Program-made: the position numbers and the translations under genes
The notes under the pieces: model-generated
What the model was told of the DNA's origin: nothing
Databases searched by the model: none
The model's input: the letters and a program-made list of their open reading frames with translations, nothing else
From: Mycolicibacterium porcinum
GTDB lineage: Bacteria > Actinomycetota > Actinomycetes > Mycobacteriales > Mycobacteriaceae
NCBI GenBank assembly: GCA_001942045.1
Contig: MSTD01000057.1
Span: 1-32,070, forward strand
Length of the DNA stretch: 32,070 nt
Direction of reading: 5' to 3'
Shown: piece after piece, positions 20,602 through 27,599 of the stretch
Layout: each line of letters starts with the position of its first letter
Position numbering within the stretch: the first letter of the stretch is position 1

Positions 20602-21522
20602 TCAGGCCGCCGGCTCGTGGGTCAGCTCTTTGAACCAGCTGGGAATCGGGCGCAGCAGCGTCTTGGGGTAGCGGTCCGAGGCCCACACCATGGGGTTGGC
20701 GATCCAGTGGTACGGATGGCGCGGGTTGGTCACCATGCGGCCGTGCAGCTTGAGCAGCTGATAGGTCGGGACCCGCCAGGTGTACTCACCGCGTCCACCG
20801 ATCTCCTTGAAGCGCATCATCGCCTTGTACAGCTTCTCCGGTTGCAGCCCCATGTCGACGATGTTGTTGCGCATGCGATTGAGCAGCGGCACGTACATCA
20901 GCGTGCCGATGATGACGCCGGGCGACGCCACGTTGCCGACGAACTCGACTGCGAGTCTCCGCACGGTGGAGTTGCCGATCATGTTCAGCACCTCGAAATC
21001 GACCGCGATATGCCGGGATTCGTCGTTGTTGATCTTCTCGAACACCTGATGGCAGACGGGGTCGTCCACCTCTTCGAGCAGGAATTTCAACAGCGCGCCG
21101 TCGAGAGCGACCTCGAGCATCGGGATGACGGTGCCGAGCACCGACAGCGACATGTGGTCGGAGAACGTGTCCAGCCACTCGATGGCCAACCGGATGTTCA
21201 CGTTCGGTTCGGGCATCTCACCGTCGTCGAGCATGCCCCAGCGCTTCATCAGCGCCAGCTCGGCGTTGGCGTGCCGCTGCTCTTCGGCGTGGAAGTAGCG
21301 GTATATCTCGGCGATGGTCGGGGTCGGGGCCTTCTTGGCCAGCGCGGCGAACCCACGTGCACCGACGTTCTCGATCCAGCACAGATCGGCCATGAAAGCC
21401 TTGAGCTTGGGCCGCATCTCGTCGGTGATGGTCTCGGCGCCCGGTGCGTCCCAGTCGATGTCGGCCAGCGCCCACTGACGGTCCTTGATCTTCGCCAGCA
21501 TTCGTTCCATATCCATGGCCAT
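20602..21522 (-). CDS. Ferritin-like diiron protein, putative oxygenase
   Basis: A 306-residue helical protein with ferritin-like diiron ligands: Glu51 (WIENVG), the E-x2-H pair Glu81/His84 (HAEEQRHANAE), a helix with Glu137 (MLEVAL), and Glu168/His171 (NNDESRHIAVDFE). This pattern is typical of oxygen-activating diiron enzymes such as AurF-like oxygenases. The ATG at 21522 has a strong AGGAGG 7 bases upstream that lies within the last codons of the SDR gene. Being in one operon with a monooxygenase, an SDR and an esterase points to oxidation of a lipid-like substrate. The exact reaction is not known, and the C-terminal 80 residues (basic and aromatic) are not recognised. Confidence 0.8.
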   Translation of the reverse strand: MAMDMERMLAKIKDRQWALADIDWDAPGAETITDEMRPKLKAFMADLCWIENVGARGFAALAKKAPTPTIAEIYRYFHAEEQRHANAELALMKRWGMLDDGEMPEPNVNIRLAIEWLDTFSDHMSLSVLGTVIPMLEVALDGALLKFLLEEVDDPVCHQVFEKINNDESRHIAVDFEVLNMIGNSTVRRLAVEFVGNVASPGVIIGTLMYVPLLNRMRNNIVDMGLQPEKLYKAMMRFKEIGGRGEYTWRVPTYQLLKLHGRMVTNPRHPYHWIANPMVWASDRYPKTLLRPIPSWFKELTHEPAA

Positions 21523-21524
21523 GG

Positions 21525-22376
21525 CTAAACCTCCTCGTGACTGGTGACGCGGGTAGTCAAACCCACGGCGCGGGTGTAGATCGTCGGGGTGAGTCGTTTG
21601 ATCCCCCAGCCGATCCGGGCGTCCGGTTGCGGCATGCAGTACAGGCCGCCCCGGTCGTTGGTATCGAGACACATCCGGGCGACGCGCTCGGGGGAGAATC
21701 CGGTCCAGCGCATCAGCCGGTCGGCCAGTTGCGTGGATTGCGCCGTGATCCGGCCGGATTCGACGATGTTGGTCTTGACGAACGTCGGACACAACACCGT
21801 CACGTTGATCCCGGTGCCAGCCAGCTCGGCGGCCAGGGTCTCCGACAGCGACAGTGTCCCGGCCTTGCTCACGTTGTAGGCGGCCATTCCCGGGGCCGCG
21901 CCGAATGCCGCCGCGGAGGCGACGTTGATGATGCCGCGCGGCTGATCACCTTGTGCGGCACGCAGAATCGGCGTGAACACGTGGCAGCCGTGGATCGGGC
22001 CCCACAGGTTGATGCCGAGCACCCAGTTCCAGTCGTCGAGGGTGACTTCACCGATCGGCTGCCCGCCCGCACCGACGCCGGCGTTGTTGACGACCAACGA
22101 GGGCGGCCCGCCGAACCAGGCTTGTGCGGCGTCGGCGAGGTGCGTGACGTCGTTGATCTGTGAGACATCACAGCGCAGTGCGGTGGCCTGACCGCCGTTG
22201 GCGACGATGGCCTCGGCGGTGACGCGGGCACCGTCCTCATCGATGTCGCTGCATACCACCCGGCCGCCGCGAGCGGCCAGTTCGCGGGCGAAGGCGGCGC
22301 CGATGCCGCTGCCCGCACCCGTCACGACGGCGTCAGCGTGACGGCTGCGCTTGCGGCCCGATCCGAAGATGTTCAT
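21525..22376 (-). CDS. Short-chain dehydrogenase/reductase (SDR)
   Basis: A 283-residue NAD(P)-dependent oxidoreductase. The cofactor motif TGAGSGIG is at residues 19-26, followed by the NNAG motif, catalytic Ser in NVASAAA and Tyr-x3-Lys in AAYNVSK. The ATG at 22376 overlaps the esterase stop (ATGA), with GAGG about 7 bases upstream; the frame is open further upstream but only as a shadow of the esterase gene. The acidic CSDIDEDG after the second strand (Asp at the end of beta-2) suggests NAD(H) preference. In the operon it would interconvert an alcohol and a ketone, with the ketone a possible substrate for the monooxygenase. Confidence 0.9.
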   Translation of the reverse strand: MNIFGSGRKRSRHADAVVTGAGSGIGAAFARELAARGGRVVCSDIDEDGARVTAEAIVANGGQATALRCDVSQINDVTHLADAAQAWFGGPPSLVVNNAGVGAGGQPIGEVTLDDWNWVLGINLWGPIHGCHVFTPILRAAQGDQPRGIINVASAAAFGAAPGMAAYNVSKAGTLSLSETLAAELAGTGINVTVLCPTFVKTNIVESGRITAQSTQLADRLMRWTGFSPERVARMCLDTNDRGGLYCMPQPDARIGWGIKRLTPTIYTRAVGLTTRVTSHEEV

Positions 22377-23356
22377 CCGGCAACCTCGATGGTGTTGTGG
22401 CGCAGGGATTCTGAAATGAATGCGGCGGCTTGCTGCATCGCCGGGACGGCCTCCGGGCTGAGCCGGGGCAGCGCCTGGAACACGTGCACCTGATCGGGCC
22501 ACACCTGGAGGTCGGAATCGCCGCCTGCGGCGCGGATGTCGGCGTCGAGCGAGCGTGCATCGGCGAGCAGCATCTCGGCGCCGCCGGCCTGGATCAGGGT
22601 TCGCGGGAGCGCCCGCCCGCCCGCGATGTCGAGTTTCAGTCGAGGATGGTTGACATCGGTCTTCCCGCAATACAACTCGACCAGCCGAGCCGCATCGGCG
22701 ACGCGGATCGCCGGGTCTGGGCGCAGGCTCTCCTGGGTGCGGGCGAGGGCGAACGTCAGGTCGATCAGCGGCGAGAACAGCGCCAGTCCGGCGGGGTGAG
22801 CGACGTCGGGTTGCAGCAGCAGATCCACGGCGAGGTGTCCGCCCGCGGAGTCACCGGCTATCACGATGCGGTCCGGGTGGAGCCCGCGTTCGGTGCACAG
22901 CCAATCCCAGCCGGCGCGGACATCGTTGGCGGCGGCGGGGAACCGGTGTTCGGGAGCCAGCCTGTAGTCGACGCAGAACACGGGGAGCCCGGTCAGCCGC
23001 GACAGCCACGCGGTGAGCCGGCGGTGCGTACGCGGCGAGCACAGCGCGAATCCGCTGCCGTGCAGGTAGTAGATGGCGCGTTCGCCTTCGATCACCCCGG
23101 GGCCGCGCACCCATTCGCCCACCACGCGCCGGCCGTCGGCCATGCGCACGTCGACGTGTTCGACCCGCGTACCCGACAGGGACGGCCCGAAGGTGGACAT
23201 GATCCGGGCGATCAGCCTGCGTGAGGTCCACAGCCCCCAGCCGGTATCCGGCGGCAGAGCGGCGCTGACATTTCGCAGGGTAAGGCTGCTGATTCTGGAT
23301 GCGCTGCGGGATCGCAACGATCCATGACGCGGCACGGCCGGGCTACTTCCGGGCAT
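22373..23356 (-). CDS. Alpha/beta hydrolase, hormone-sensitive-lipase (HSL) type esterase
   Basis: A 327-residue esterase. Family marks are the oxyanion-hole motif, here HGSGF at residues 99-103 (usually HGGGF), the YRLAPEHRFPAA motif near residue 131, the nucleophile Ser170 in GDSAGGHL, and late Asp and His segments (LLADARSL; DQVHVFQ). The ATG at 23356 is set by GAGGAGG 4 bases upstream; the frame stays open into the promoter. It is the first gene of the operon and overlaps the SDR gene by 4 bases. LipR has a similar place in the mymA operon. It probably frees a hydroxylated lipid from an ester for the oxidoreductases that follow (inference). Confidence 0.9.
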   Translation of the reverse strand: MPGSSPAVPRHGSLRSRSASRISSLTLRNVSAALPPDTGWGLWTSRRLIARIMSTFGPSLSGTRVEHVDVRMADGRRVVGEWVRGPGVIEGERAIYYLHGSGFALCSPRTHRRLTAWLSRLTGLPVFCVDYRLAPEHRFPAAANDVRAGWDWLCTERGLHPDRIVIAGDSAGGHLAVDLLLQPDVAHPAGLALFSPLIDLTFALARTQESLRPDPAIRVADAARLVELYCGKTDVNHPRLKLDIAGGRALPRTLIQAGGAEMLLADARSLDADIRAAGGDSDLQVWPDQVHVFQALPRLSPEAVPAMQQAAAFISESLRHNTIEVAG

Positions 23357-23383
23357 GGGGCCTCCTCGTTGAAGCGTGGAAGG

Positions 23384-23413
23384 AGTACACCAGCAATTGA
23401 TGACATTTGTCAA
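23384..23413 (-). promoter_or_regulatory. Promoter of the esterase-SDR-diiron-monooxygenase-MerR operon
   Basis: On the - strand TTGACA (23413-23408), an 18-base spacer and TGTACT (23389-23384) form a good sigma-70/SigA-like promoter. About 20 bases separate the likely start point from the Shine-Dalgarno site GAGGAGG. Confidence 0.5.
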
Positions 23414-23422
23414 TGTCACCAA
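23397..23422. promoter_or_regulatory. Inverted-repeat operator over the -35 of the operon promoter
   Basis: TGACAT-TTGTCA-ATGTCA (23401-23418) is an inverted repeat with 6-base arms and continues outward as TTG...CAA (23397-23422, one mismatch on each side). A nested GACATTTGTC repeat shares the left arm. It covers the -35, which fits a repressor. MerR proteins normally bind between -35 and -10, so a different regulator may act here. Confidence 0.55.
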
Positions 23423-23437
23423 TCGAGGATGGAAGGG

Positions 23438-25216
23438 TTAGCGGATCGGGTCTCCGCGCCAGCGAAAACTGTTGACGTACTTGCCCATATCCAAGGCAAG
23501 GTCCAAGTTGGCGCCGGACGGAATTCCGGGACCGAAATCCGGGCCGTACGCGTGATATGGGCCGGATGCGACGGCGATCAGGGCCAGGTCGTCTTTCACC
23601 GCGGTCAGAATGACCACCCGCATCCTCATGTAGTCGCCGGTGGCGCCTTGTGGCCAGCTGTCGAGGACCATGCCGTATCCGGGTTGATAGCCGACCATGG
23701 CATTCGGGATCTCGTAGTCCAGGTCGGTGTCGGGATAGGTGTCTTCGACCAGAGCGGTGGCGATCTCCTTCGGTGTTTTCCCGGACGCGGGTTTGCCGAT
23801 GAGCTGCATCGTGCCGCCGTCTCCGGCCTGGAAGTCCGCCGTCACGCCGTCGTCGGCGGTGGTGACCGAGTACGCCGCGCCGGTGGCCGGATACGCGACC
23901 GAGAACGCGCCGTCCGGGGCGGTGAACCGAGGATTGCTCGCGACCGGTTCCATGGTCGGGGGACTGCCGCAGTCCGGCGGACAGACGTAGCGCGCGGGTG
24001 CGGTGCTGACCGATGCCGACACTCCGACAAGGGCGGCGGCCACCAACGTGACCCCGCCGGCCCACATCCCCAGCAGTCGGCGGTCGTCGGCTTGGTGCGG
24101 CGGTTGCGACAACGCCCGGATCGCCGCTCCGCAGTTGGAGCAGAACGTCATGTCGGGAACGCTGCGGCCGCACTGCAAGCACGGCAGCGATGCGTCGGCG
24201 TTCGCGGCATCGTGCGTCTCGTGCAGCAAGGCCAGCTGCAGGCCGATTCGCAATGCCAGCATCGCCACTGCCATCACGACGAGATGCACGGCCAGGATCC
24301 ATATTTGAGGCACCGGCGCGACGTCGATCGGGCCGAGGGCCACAAAGCAGGCGGGGATGGATGCTGTTGTCAGCGCCAAGGCCGTACGCACGTGTTTCGG
24401 ACGGTACGGCGTATCGTCCGACGACGGGGTGAACCACAGAGCGACCCCGGCCAGGGCACCGGCCGCCGCGGCGGTCAACGGCACCGCCACACCCTGGATC
24501 CCAGCCTGGACCAACAGCCCGCTCAACGGACGGTCATGGTCCACCATCCCGTCGTCGAACTGCGGAGCCAGCCGGCTCAGCGTGGCCGCCGCGGTGAATC
24601 CAAGCGCGCCGAGGGTGCCGATGGCAAAGCCGCCCAAGGGGTTTGGTGTTCGCGTCCCCGACAGGCGGATCACCACGGCGGGCGTGAGCATCAGCAGCAT
24701 GGCGCCGAGCGGGATCCCCAGGCCATCCCGCATGATCCGGAACTGCGGGAGGTCGACGCCCATCGGCATGTCGTACTCCCGGGCCACGGCGGTTCCCGTG
24801 ATCAATGTCCAGGCGACGCCCAGGCCCGCGCCCAAGGCGGCGGTCAGCAGCAGCGTGCGCACTGGAACATCGCGAATGACAACGGATTTGCGTAGATACG
24901 CGACGAACAACAGCGGCACCCCGAACCCGGCGAGCGCGTTCATCGCCGCCGGCAACCGCAGCAGTGCGCAAGCGACCACCGCGACCACCAGCACCCCGAC
25001 TGCCAGCCGGAACGGCACGCGCGAATGCCGCGGCAGCTGTGGGAACAGCGAACTGACCACCGACGGCCGCAGCAGATGCTCGCGCCCGGCGCAGTAAGCC
25101 CGGAGTCGCAACCACCCGGCCCCGCCGCCCGACGGCGACAGGTAGGCGCCGCACTGGCCGCAGAAGGTGCCCGCCGGAACATCGGTTCGGCACACCCGGC
25201 ATTCGACGGTCGGCAC
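23438..25216 (-). CDS. Double zinc-ribbon polytopic membrane protein fused to an extracytoplasmic domain
   Basis: A 592-residue protein of no recognised function. Seen in order: a zinc ribbon (C6, C9, C19, C22); about seven or eight membrane segments between residues 70 and 331; a second zinc ribbon (C346, C349, C359, C362); a further membrane segment near 382-402; and an external domain (about 405-592) beginning ARYVCPPDCG and ending YVNSFRWRGDPIR. The membrane part is clearly homologous to the product of 26391-27599 and the external part to that of 25675-26394, so this is the fused form of two separate genes next door. It starts with GTG at 25216 and a weak ribosome site. It lies 28 bases after the lipoprotein gene, so they are probably co-transcribed. 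PrsW-like metal-binding motifs were looked for and not found. Confidence 0.82.
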   Translation of the reverse strand: MPTVECRVCRTDVPAGTFCGQCGAYLSPSGGGAGWLRLRAYCAGREHLLRPSVVSSLFPQLPRHSRVPFRLAVGVLVVAVVACALLRLPAAMNALAGFGVPLLFVAYLRKSVVIRDVPVRTLLLTAALGAGLGVAWTLITGTAVAREYDMPMGVDLPQFRIMRDGLGIPLGAMLLMLTPAVVIRLSGTRTPNPLGGFAIGTLGALGFTAAATLSRLAPQFDDGMVDHDRPLSGLLVQAGIQGVAVPLTAAAAGALAGVALWFTPSSDDTPYRPKHVRTALALTTASIPACFVALGPIDVAPVPQIWILAVHLVVMAVAMLALRIGLQLALLHETHDAANADASLPCLQCGRSVPDMTFCSNCGAAIRALSQPPHQADDRRLLGMWAGGVTLVAAALVGVSASVSTAPARYVCPPDCGSPPTMEPVASNPRFTAPDGAFSVAYPATGAAYSVTTADDGVTADFQAGDGGTMQLIGKPASGKTPKEIATALVEDTYPDTDLDYEIPNAMVGYQPGYGMVLDSWPQGATGDYMRMRVVILTAVKDDLALIAVASGPYHAYGPDFGPGIPSGANLDLALDMGKYVNSFRWRGDPIR

Positions 25217-25244
25217 GGCGTCGCCGGGGCCCGGTCTGATGGTG

Positions 25245-25532
25245 TTATTGCCTGTGCGGGCTGCCGATCCCGTGGCGCCCGGTGGGTGGCGCCGCCGGCT
25301 CTACGTGGGTGGGAGTGAACCTGTTGGCGCCGCCTGGGGTGACCTGCTTCTCGGTGGGCGCCACCGGAGGCGGCGGCGTCGCTGTGGTGGTTGTCGTTGT
25401 GGTGGTCGGAGTGGGGCTCGTGGTCTCCGGTGCTTTCTCACCGGTACCGCAAGCGCTGAGCCCGACCATTGCGATGATCGCGGCGGAGGCTGCGGCGGCT
25501 GCGAGGCGCCGCGTCGATGGGCGTGACCTCAT
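25245..25532 (-). CDS. Thr/Pro-rich small lipoprotein (copy 2)
   Basis: A 95-residue predicted lipoprotein. The signal peptide has an Arg-rich start, a hydrophobic core and the lipobox LSAC, with lipidated Cys28. The mature part starts GTGEKAPETTSPTP and contains a run of Thr interrupted by Ala and Pro, a likely disordered, possibly O-mannosylated linker. It ends with TEKQVTPGGANRFTPT. The same order (Cys-Gly-Thr, acidic, poly-Thr, Pro-rich, TEK-x3-P-x-G-x-N-x-FTP) occurs in the lipoprotein of 29259-29540, so they are paralogues. AGGA lies 6 bases before the ATG. Function unknown; it may tether or interact with the membrane protein encoded next. Confidence 0.85.
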   Translation of the reverse strand: MRSRPSTRRLAAAAASAAIIAMVGLSACGTGEKAPETTSPTPTTTTTTTTATPPPPVAPTEKQVTPGGANRFTPTHVEPAAPPTGRHGIGSPHRQ

Positions 25533-25674
25533 GATTCGTCCTAACTGTCCCCCGGCGGGCGGTTCAGAAACAGCATCTGAATCGGCTTGCCGGCAAACTT
25601 TAACTCAGCGCGCTCCGACATGGACGTCAATTGCGAGGATTTCACTAGGAGACTCTGCCGTTCGGAACAGCAGG
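25533..25674 (-). promoter_or_regulatory. Leader and possible promoter of the second module
   Basis: This 142-base gap separates the two module copies. Just before the lipoprotein start it holds, on the - strand, GGGGGACAGTTAGGACGAATC; the other lipoprotein gene has GGGGACAGTGAGGACAGCATC at the same place, so the leader was duplicated with the gene. TTGACG at 25630-25625 could be a -35, but the -10 is poor. Confidence 0.4.
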
Positions 25675-26394
25675 TCAGCGGCTGGGGTCTCCCCGCCAGC
25701 GGAAGCTGTTGACGTACTTGCCCATGTCCAGCGCCAACTGGAGGTTCGCGCCCGAGGGTTTGCTGGCGCCGGAGCCAGGCCCGAACTCCCGGTACGGTCC
25801 GACCGCTGACGCGACGAGCGCGAGGTCGTCTTTCACCGCGACCAACACCAGGACCCGCATCCGCATGTAGTTGCTCGTGGCGCCCTGGGGCCAGCAATCG
25901 GCGACCAGGCCGAAACCCGGGTGGTAACCGACCATCGCGTTGGGGATGTCGTAGGCGGTCTTGGTGTCCGGAAACGTCTTCTCGACGAGGGAGTTGGCGA
26001 TGTCCTTCGGGCTGCGTCCGCCGGCCGGCTCGCTGAACAACTGCAGCATGCCGCCATCGCCGGCCTGGAATTCCGCGGTGACACCGTTCGGGTTGGTGGT
26101 GACCTTGTACGCCGAGGAAGCCACCGGGTAGGAGACCGAGAAGCTCCCGTCGGGTGCGGTGAACACCGGATTGATCGCCACGGCCTGCCCGGTCGGCGGC
26201 CGCCCGCAGTCCGGTGGACACATGTAGCGGGCCGGTGATTCGCTCGTCGCATGGGAGACCCAGGCCAGCACGCCGGCCACCAGGGCGATTCCGGTGCCGA
26301 GAACGGTCAGCAGTTTGAGCGCCGAGGTCCCGCGGATGGCCCGGGTTCTGCCCGTCGAGATGGGCACCGCATATCCGGGAAAGAACGTGCTCAT
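25675..26394 (-). CDS. Membrane-anchored extracytoplasmic protein, stand-alone form of the fused C-terminal domain
   Basis: A 239-residue protein. One membrane segment (about residues 26-47, ALKLLTVLGTGIALVAGVLAWV) is followed by an external domain that opens with ARYMCPPDCG, whose two cysteines may form a disulfide. It has FTAPDGSFSVSYP, FQAGDGG, IPNAMVGYHPGFGLV and MRMRVLVLVAVKDDLALV, and ends SFRWRGDPSR. By eye more than half of its external residues are identical to the C-terminal part of the 23438-25216 product. The ATG overlaps the upstream stop as ATGA. The domain is not one I recognise. As the last gene of the first module it is translationally coupled to the zinc-ribbon membrane protein. 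Confidence 0.8.
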   Translation of the reverse strand: MSTFFPGYAVPISTGRTRAIRGTSALKLLTVLGTGIALVAGVLAWVSHATSESPARYMCPPDCGRPPTGQAVAINPVFTAPDGSFSVSYPVASSAYKVTTNPNGVTAEFQAGDGGMLQLFSEPAGGRSPKDIANSLVEKTFPDTKTAYDIPNAMVGYHPGFGLVADCWPQGATSNYMRMRVLVLVAVKDDLALVASAVGPYREFGPGSGASKPSGANLQLALDMGKYVNSFRWRGDPSR

Positions 26395-27599
26395 CCGGCG
26401 TCCGACCCTGGGTCACGGACCGGCCGGTGCTCGCGACGTTCTTCACGGGAAGTGCGCGATGACGCGTGGGTGGCCGCGCCGCAATGCGGACAGAACGACA
26501 TGTCGGGAACGATGTGGCCGCAGCGCGGGCAGAAGATGGGTTTGTCGGAAGCGATCTCGTCCTGGGCTTCGTGCAGCAGCGCCAGATGCAGACCGACGCG
26601 CAGTGCCAAGGTCGCTAGCAACGCAACCGCGAGGTGCACGGTCAGCTGGAGCCACTGGGGGATACGGGCCACATCAACCAGACCCAGTGCCGTGTAGATG
26701 ATCAACACGGCGAACGCGCACGAGAACATCACGAGCCGGACGTAACCGACGTGTTTGTCGACCTTGGTGGTGGGGCGGGTGAACCACAACGCCGCACCGA
26801 TCAGGCCACCGATGGATGCTGCGGTCAAAGGTACTGCGACACCACGGATCCCGGCCTCGACGAGCAGCCCGGACAGCGGGCGGTTGTGCGCCACCATCCC
26901 GGTGGACAACTGTGGCGCCAGCCGGGTCAGCGTGGCCGCCGCGGTGAATGCCGTCGCGCCGAGGGCGCCGATCATGAAGCCGTCCAATGATTCCCGGCTG
27001 GACGGCCGTAACAGCCGGACCGCGACGGCGGGCACCAGCATGAGGATCGCGCCGCCCACCGGAATCCCCAAGCCGTTGCGCACGATCCGGGATCCGGTCA
27101 CTCCGACGCCGAGCGGGACACCGTAGGACTTGGCCATGACGTGGCCGGTGAGCAGCACCCAGCCCACGCCCAGTGCGATTCCCAGGACGATGGTCAGGGC
27201 CAGATTGACCCGGTGCAGGTCACGGAAGGCGTCGGACTCATAGAGATAGATCAGGAACAGCAACGGGAGGCCGAGCGCCGCGACTGCGATCAGGGCCGCG
27301 GGCAGCTTCAGCAGGGCGCAGGCCACCAGCCCGGCCAACAAGGCCAGCATCGCGACGCGGAACGGGGTGCGGGATTGATGCGACAGGTGGGGGAACAGCG
27401 AGCTGGCGATCGACGGACGCAGCAGGTGTTCATCGGGGGCGACGCAGGATGCGCTGAGCCGCAGCCATTCCGGCCCGTCGCCCGGCTCCTTGTCGATCGG
27501 CACCCCACACAGGCCGCAGTACTTGCCGTCGGGCACGTCGACCTTGCAGACGCGGCACTCGGTGGTGGGGACGTCGGTGTCGTCAGGCGTGTCGGTCAT
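26391..27599 (-). CDS. Double zinc-ribbon polytopic membrane protein (unfused form)
   Basis: A 402-residue protein. An N-terminal zinc ribbon (C15, C18, C28, C31), about eight membrane segments, and a C-terminal zinc ribbon (C357, C360, C370, C373) followed by a charged tail. Homology to the 23438-25216 product runs from the first ribbon through the second (for example HLLRPSIASSLFPHL and HNRPLSGLLVEAGIRGVAVPLTAA match closely). The fusion point in the paralogue lies just after the second ribbon. The ATG at 27599 overlaps the protease stop (ATGA); the open frame upstream is only the protease gene read in another frame. Both ribbons should be cytoplasmic if the segment count is even. Function unknown. 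Confidence 0.8.
   Translation of the reverse strand: MTDTPDDTDVPTTECRVCKVDVPDGKYCGLCGVPIDKEPGDGPEWLRLSASCVAPDEHLLRPSIASSLFPHLSHQSRTPFRVAMLALLAGLVACALLKLPAALIAVAALGLPLLFLIYLYESDAFRDLHRVNLALTIVLGIALGVGWVLLTGHVMAKSYGVPLGVGVTGSRIVRNGLGIPVGGAILMLVPAVAVRLLRPSSRESLDGFMIGALGATAFTAAATLTRLAPQLSTGMVAHNRPLSGLLVEAGIRGVAVPLTAASIGGLIGAALWFTRPTTKVDKHVGYVRLVMFSCAFAVLIIYTALGLVDVARIPQWLQLTVHLAVALLATLALRVGLHLALLHEAQDEIASDKPIFCPRCGHIVPDMSFCPHCGAATHASSRTSREERREHRPVRDPGSDAG

Noticed and set aside
22377..22670. Longer SDR start extending into the esterase gene
   Set aside because: The upstream part is the esterase gene in another frame. The ATG at 22376 has the ATGA overlap and a Rossmann motif at the usual distance.
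23324..24895. + strand open frame of about 523 codons across the zinc-ribbon gene
   Set aside because: Its translation is low-complexity Arg/Gly/His/Gln sequence, while the - strand gene has a clear paralogue and ordered membrane segments.
23438..25216. PrsW-type intramembrane protease in the zinc-ribbon proteins
   Set aside because: The paired Glu and His metal-binding motifs of PrsW could not be found in the membrane segments.
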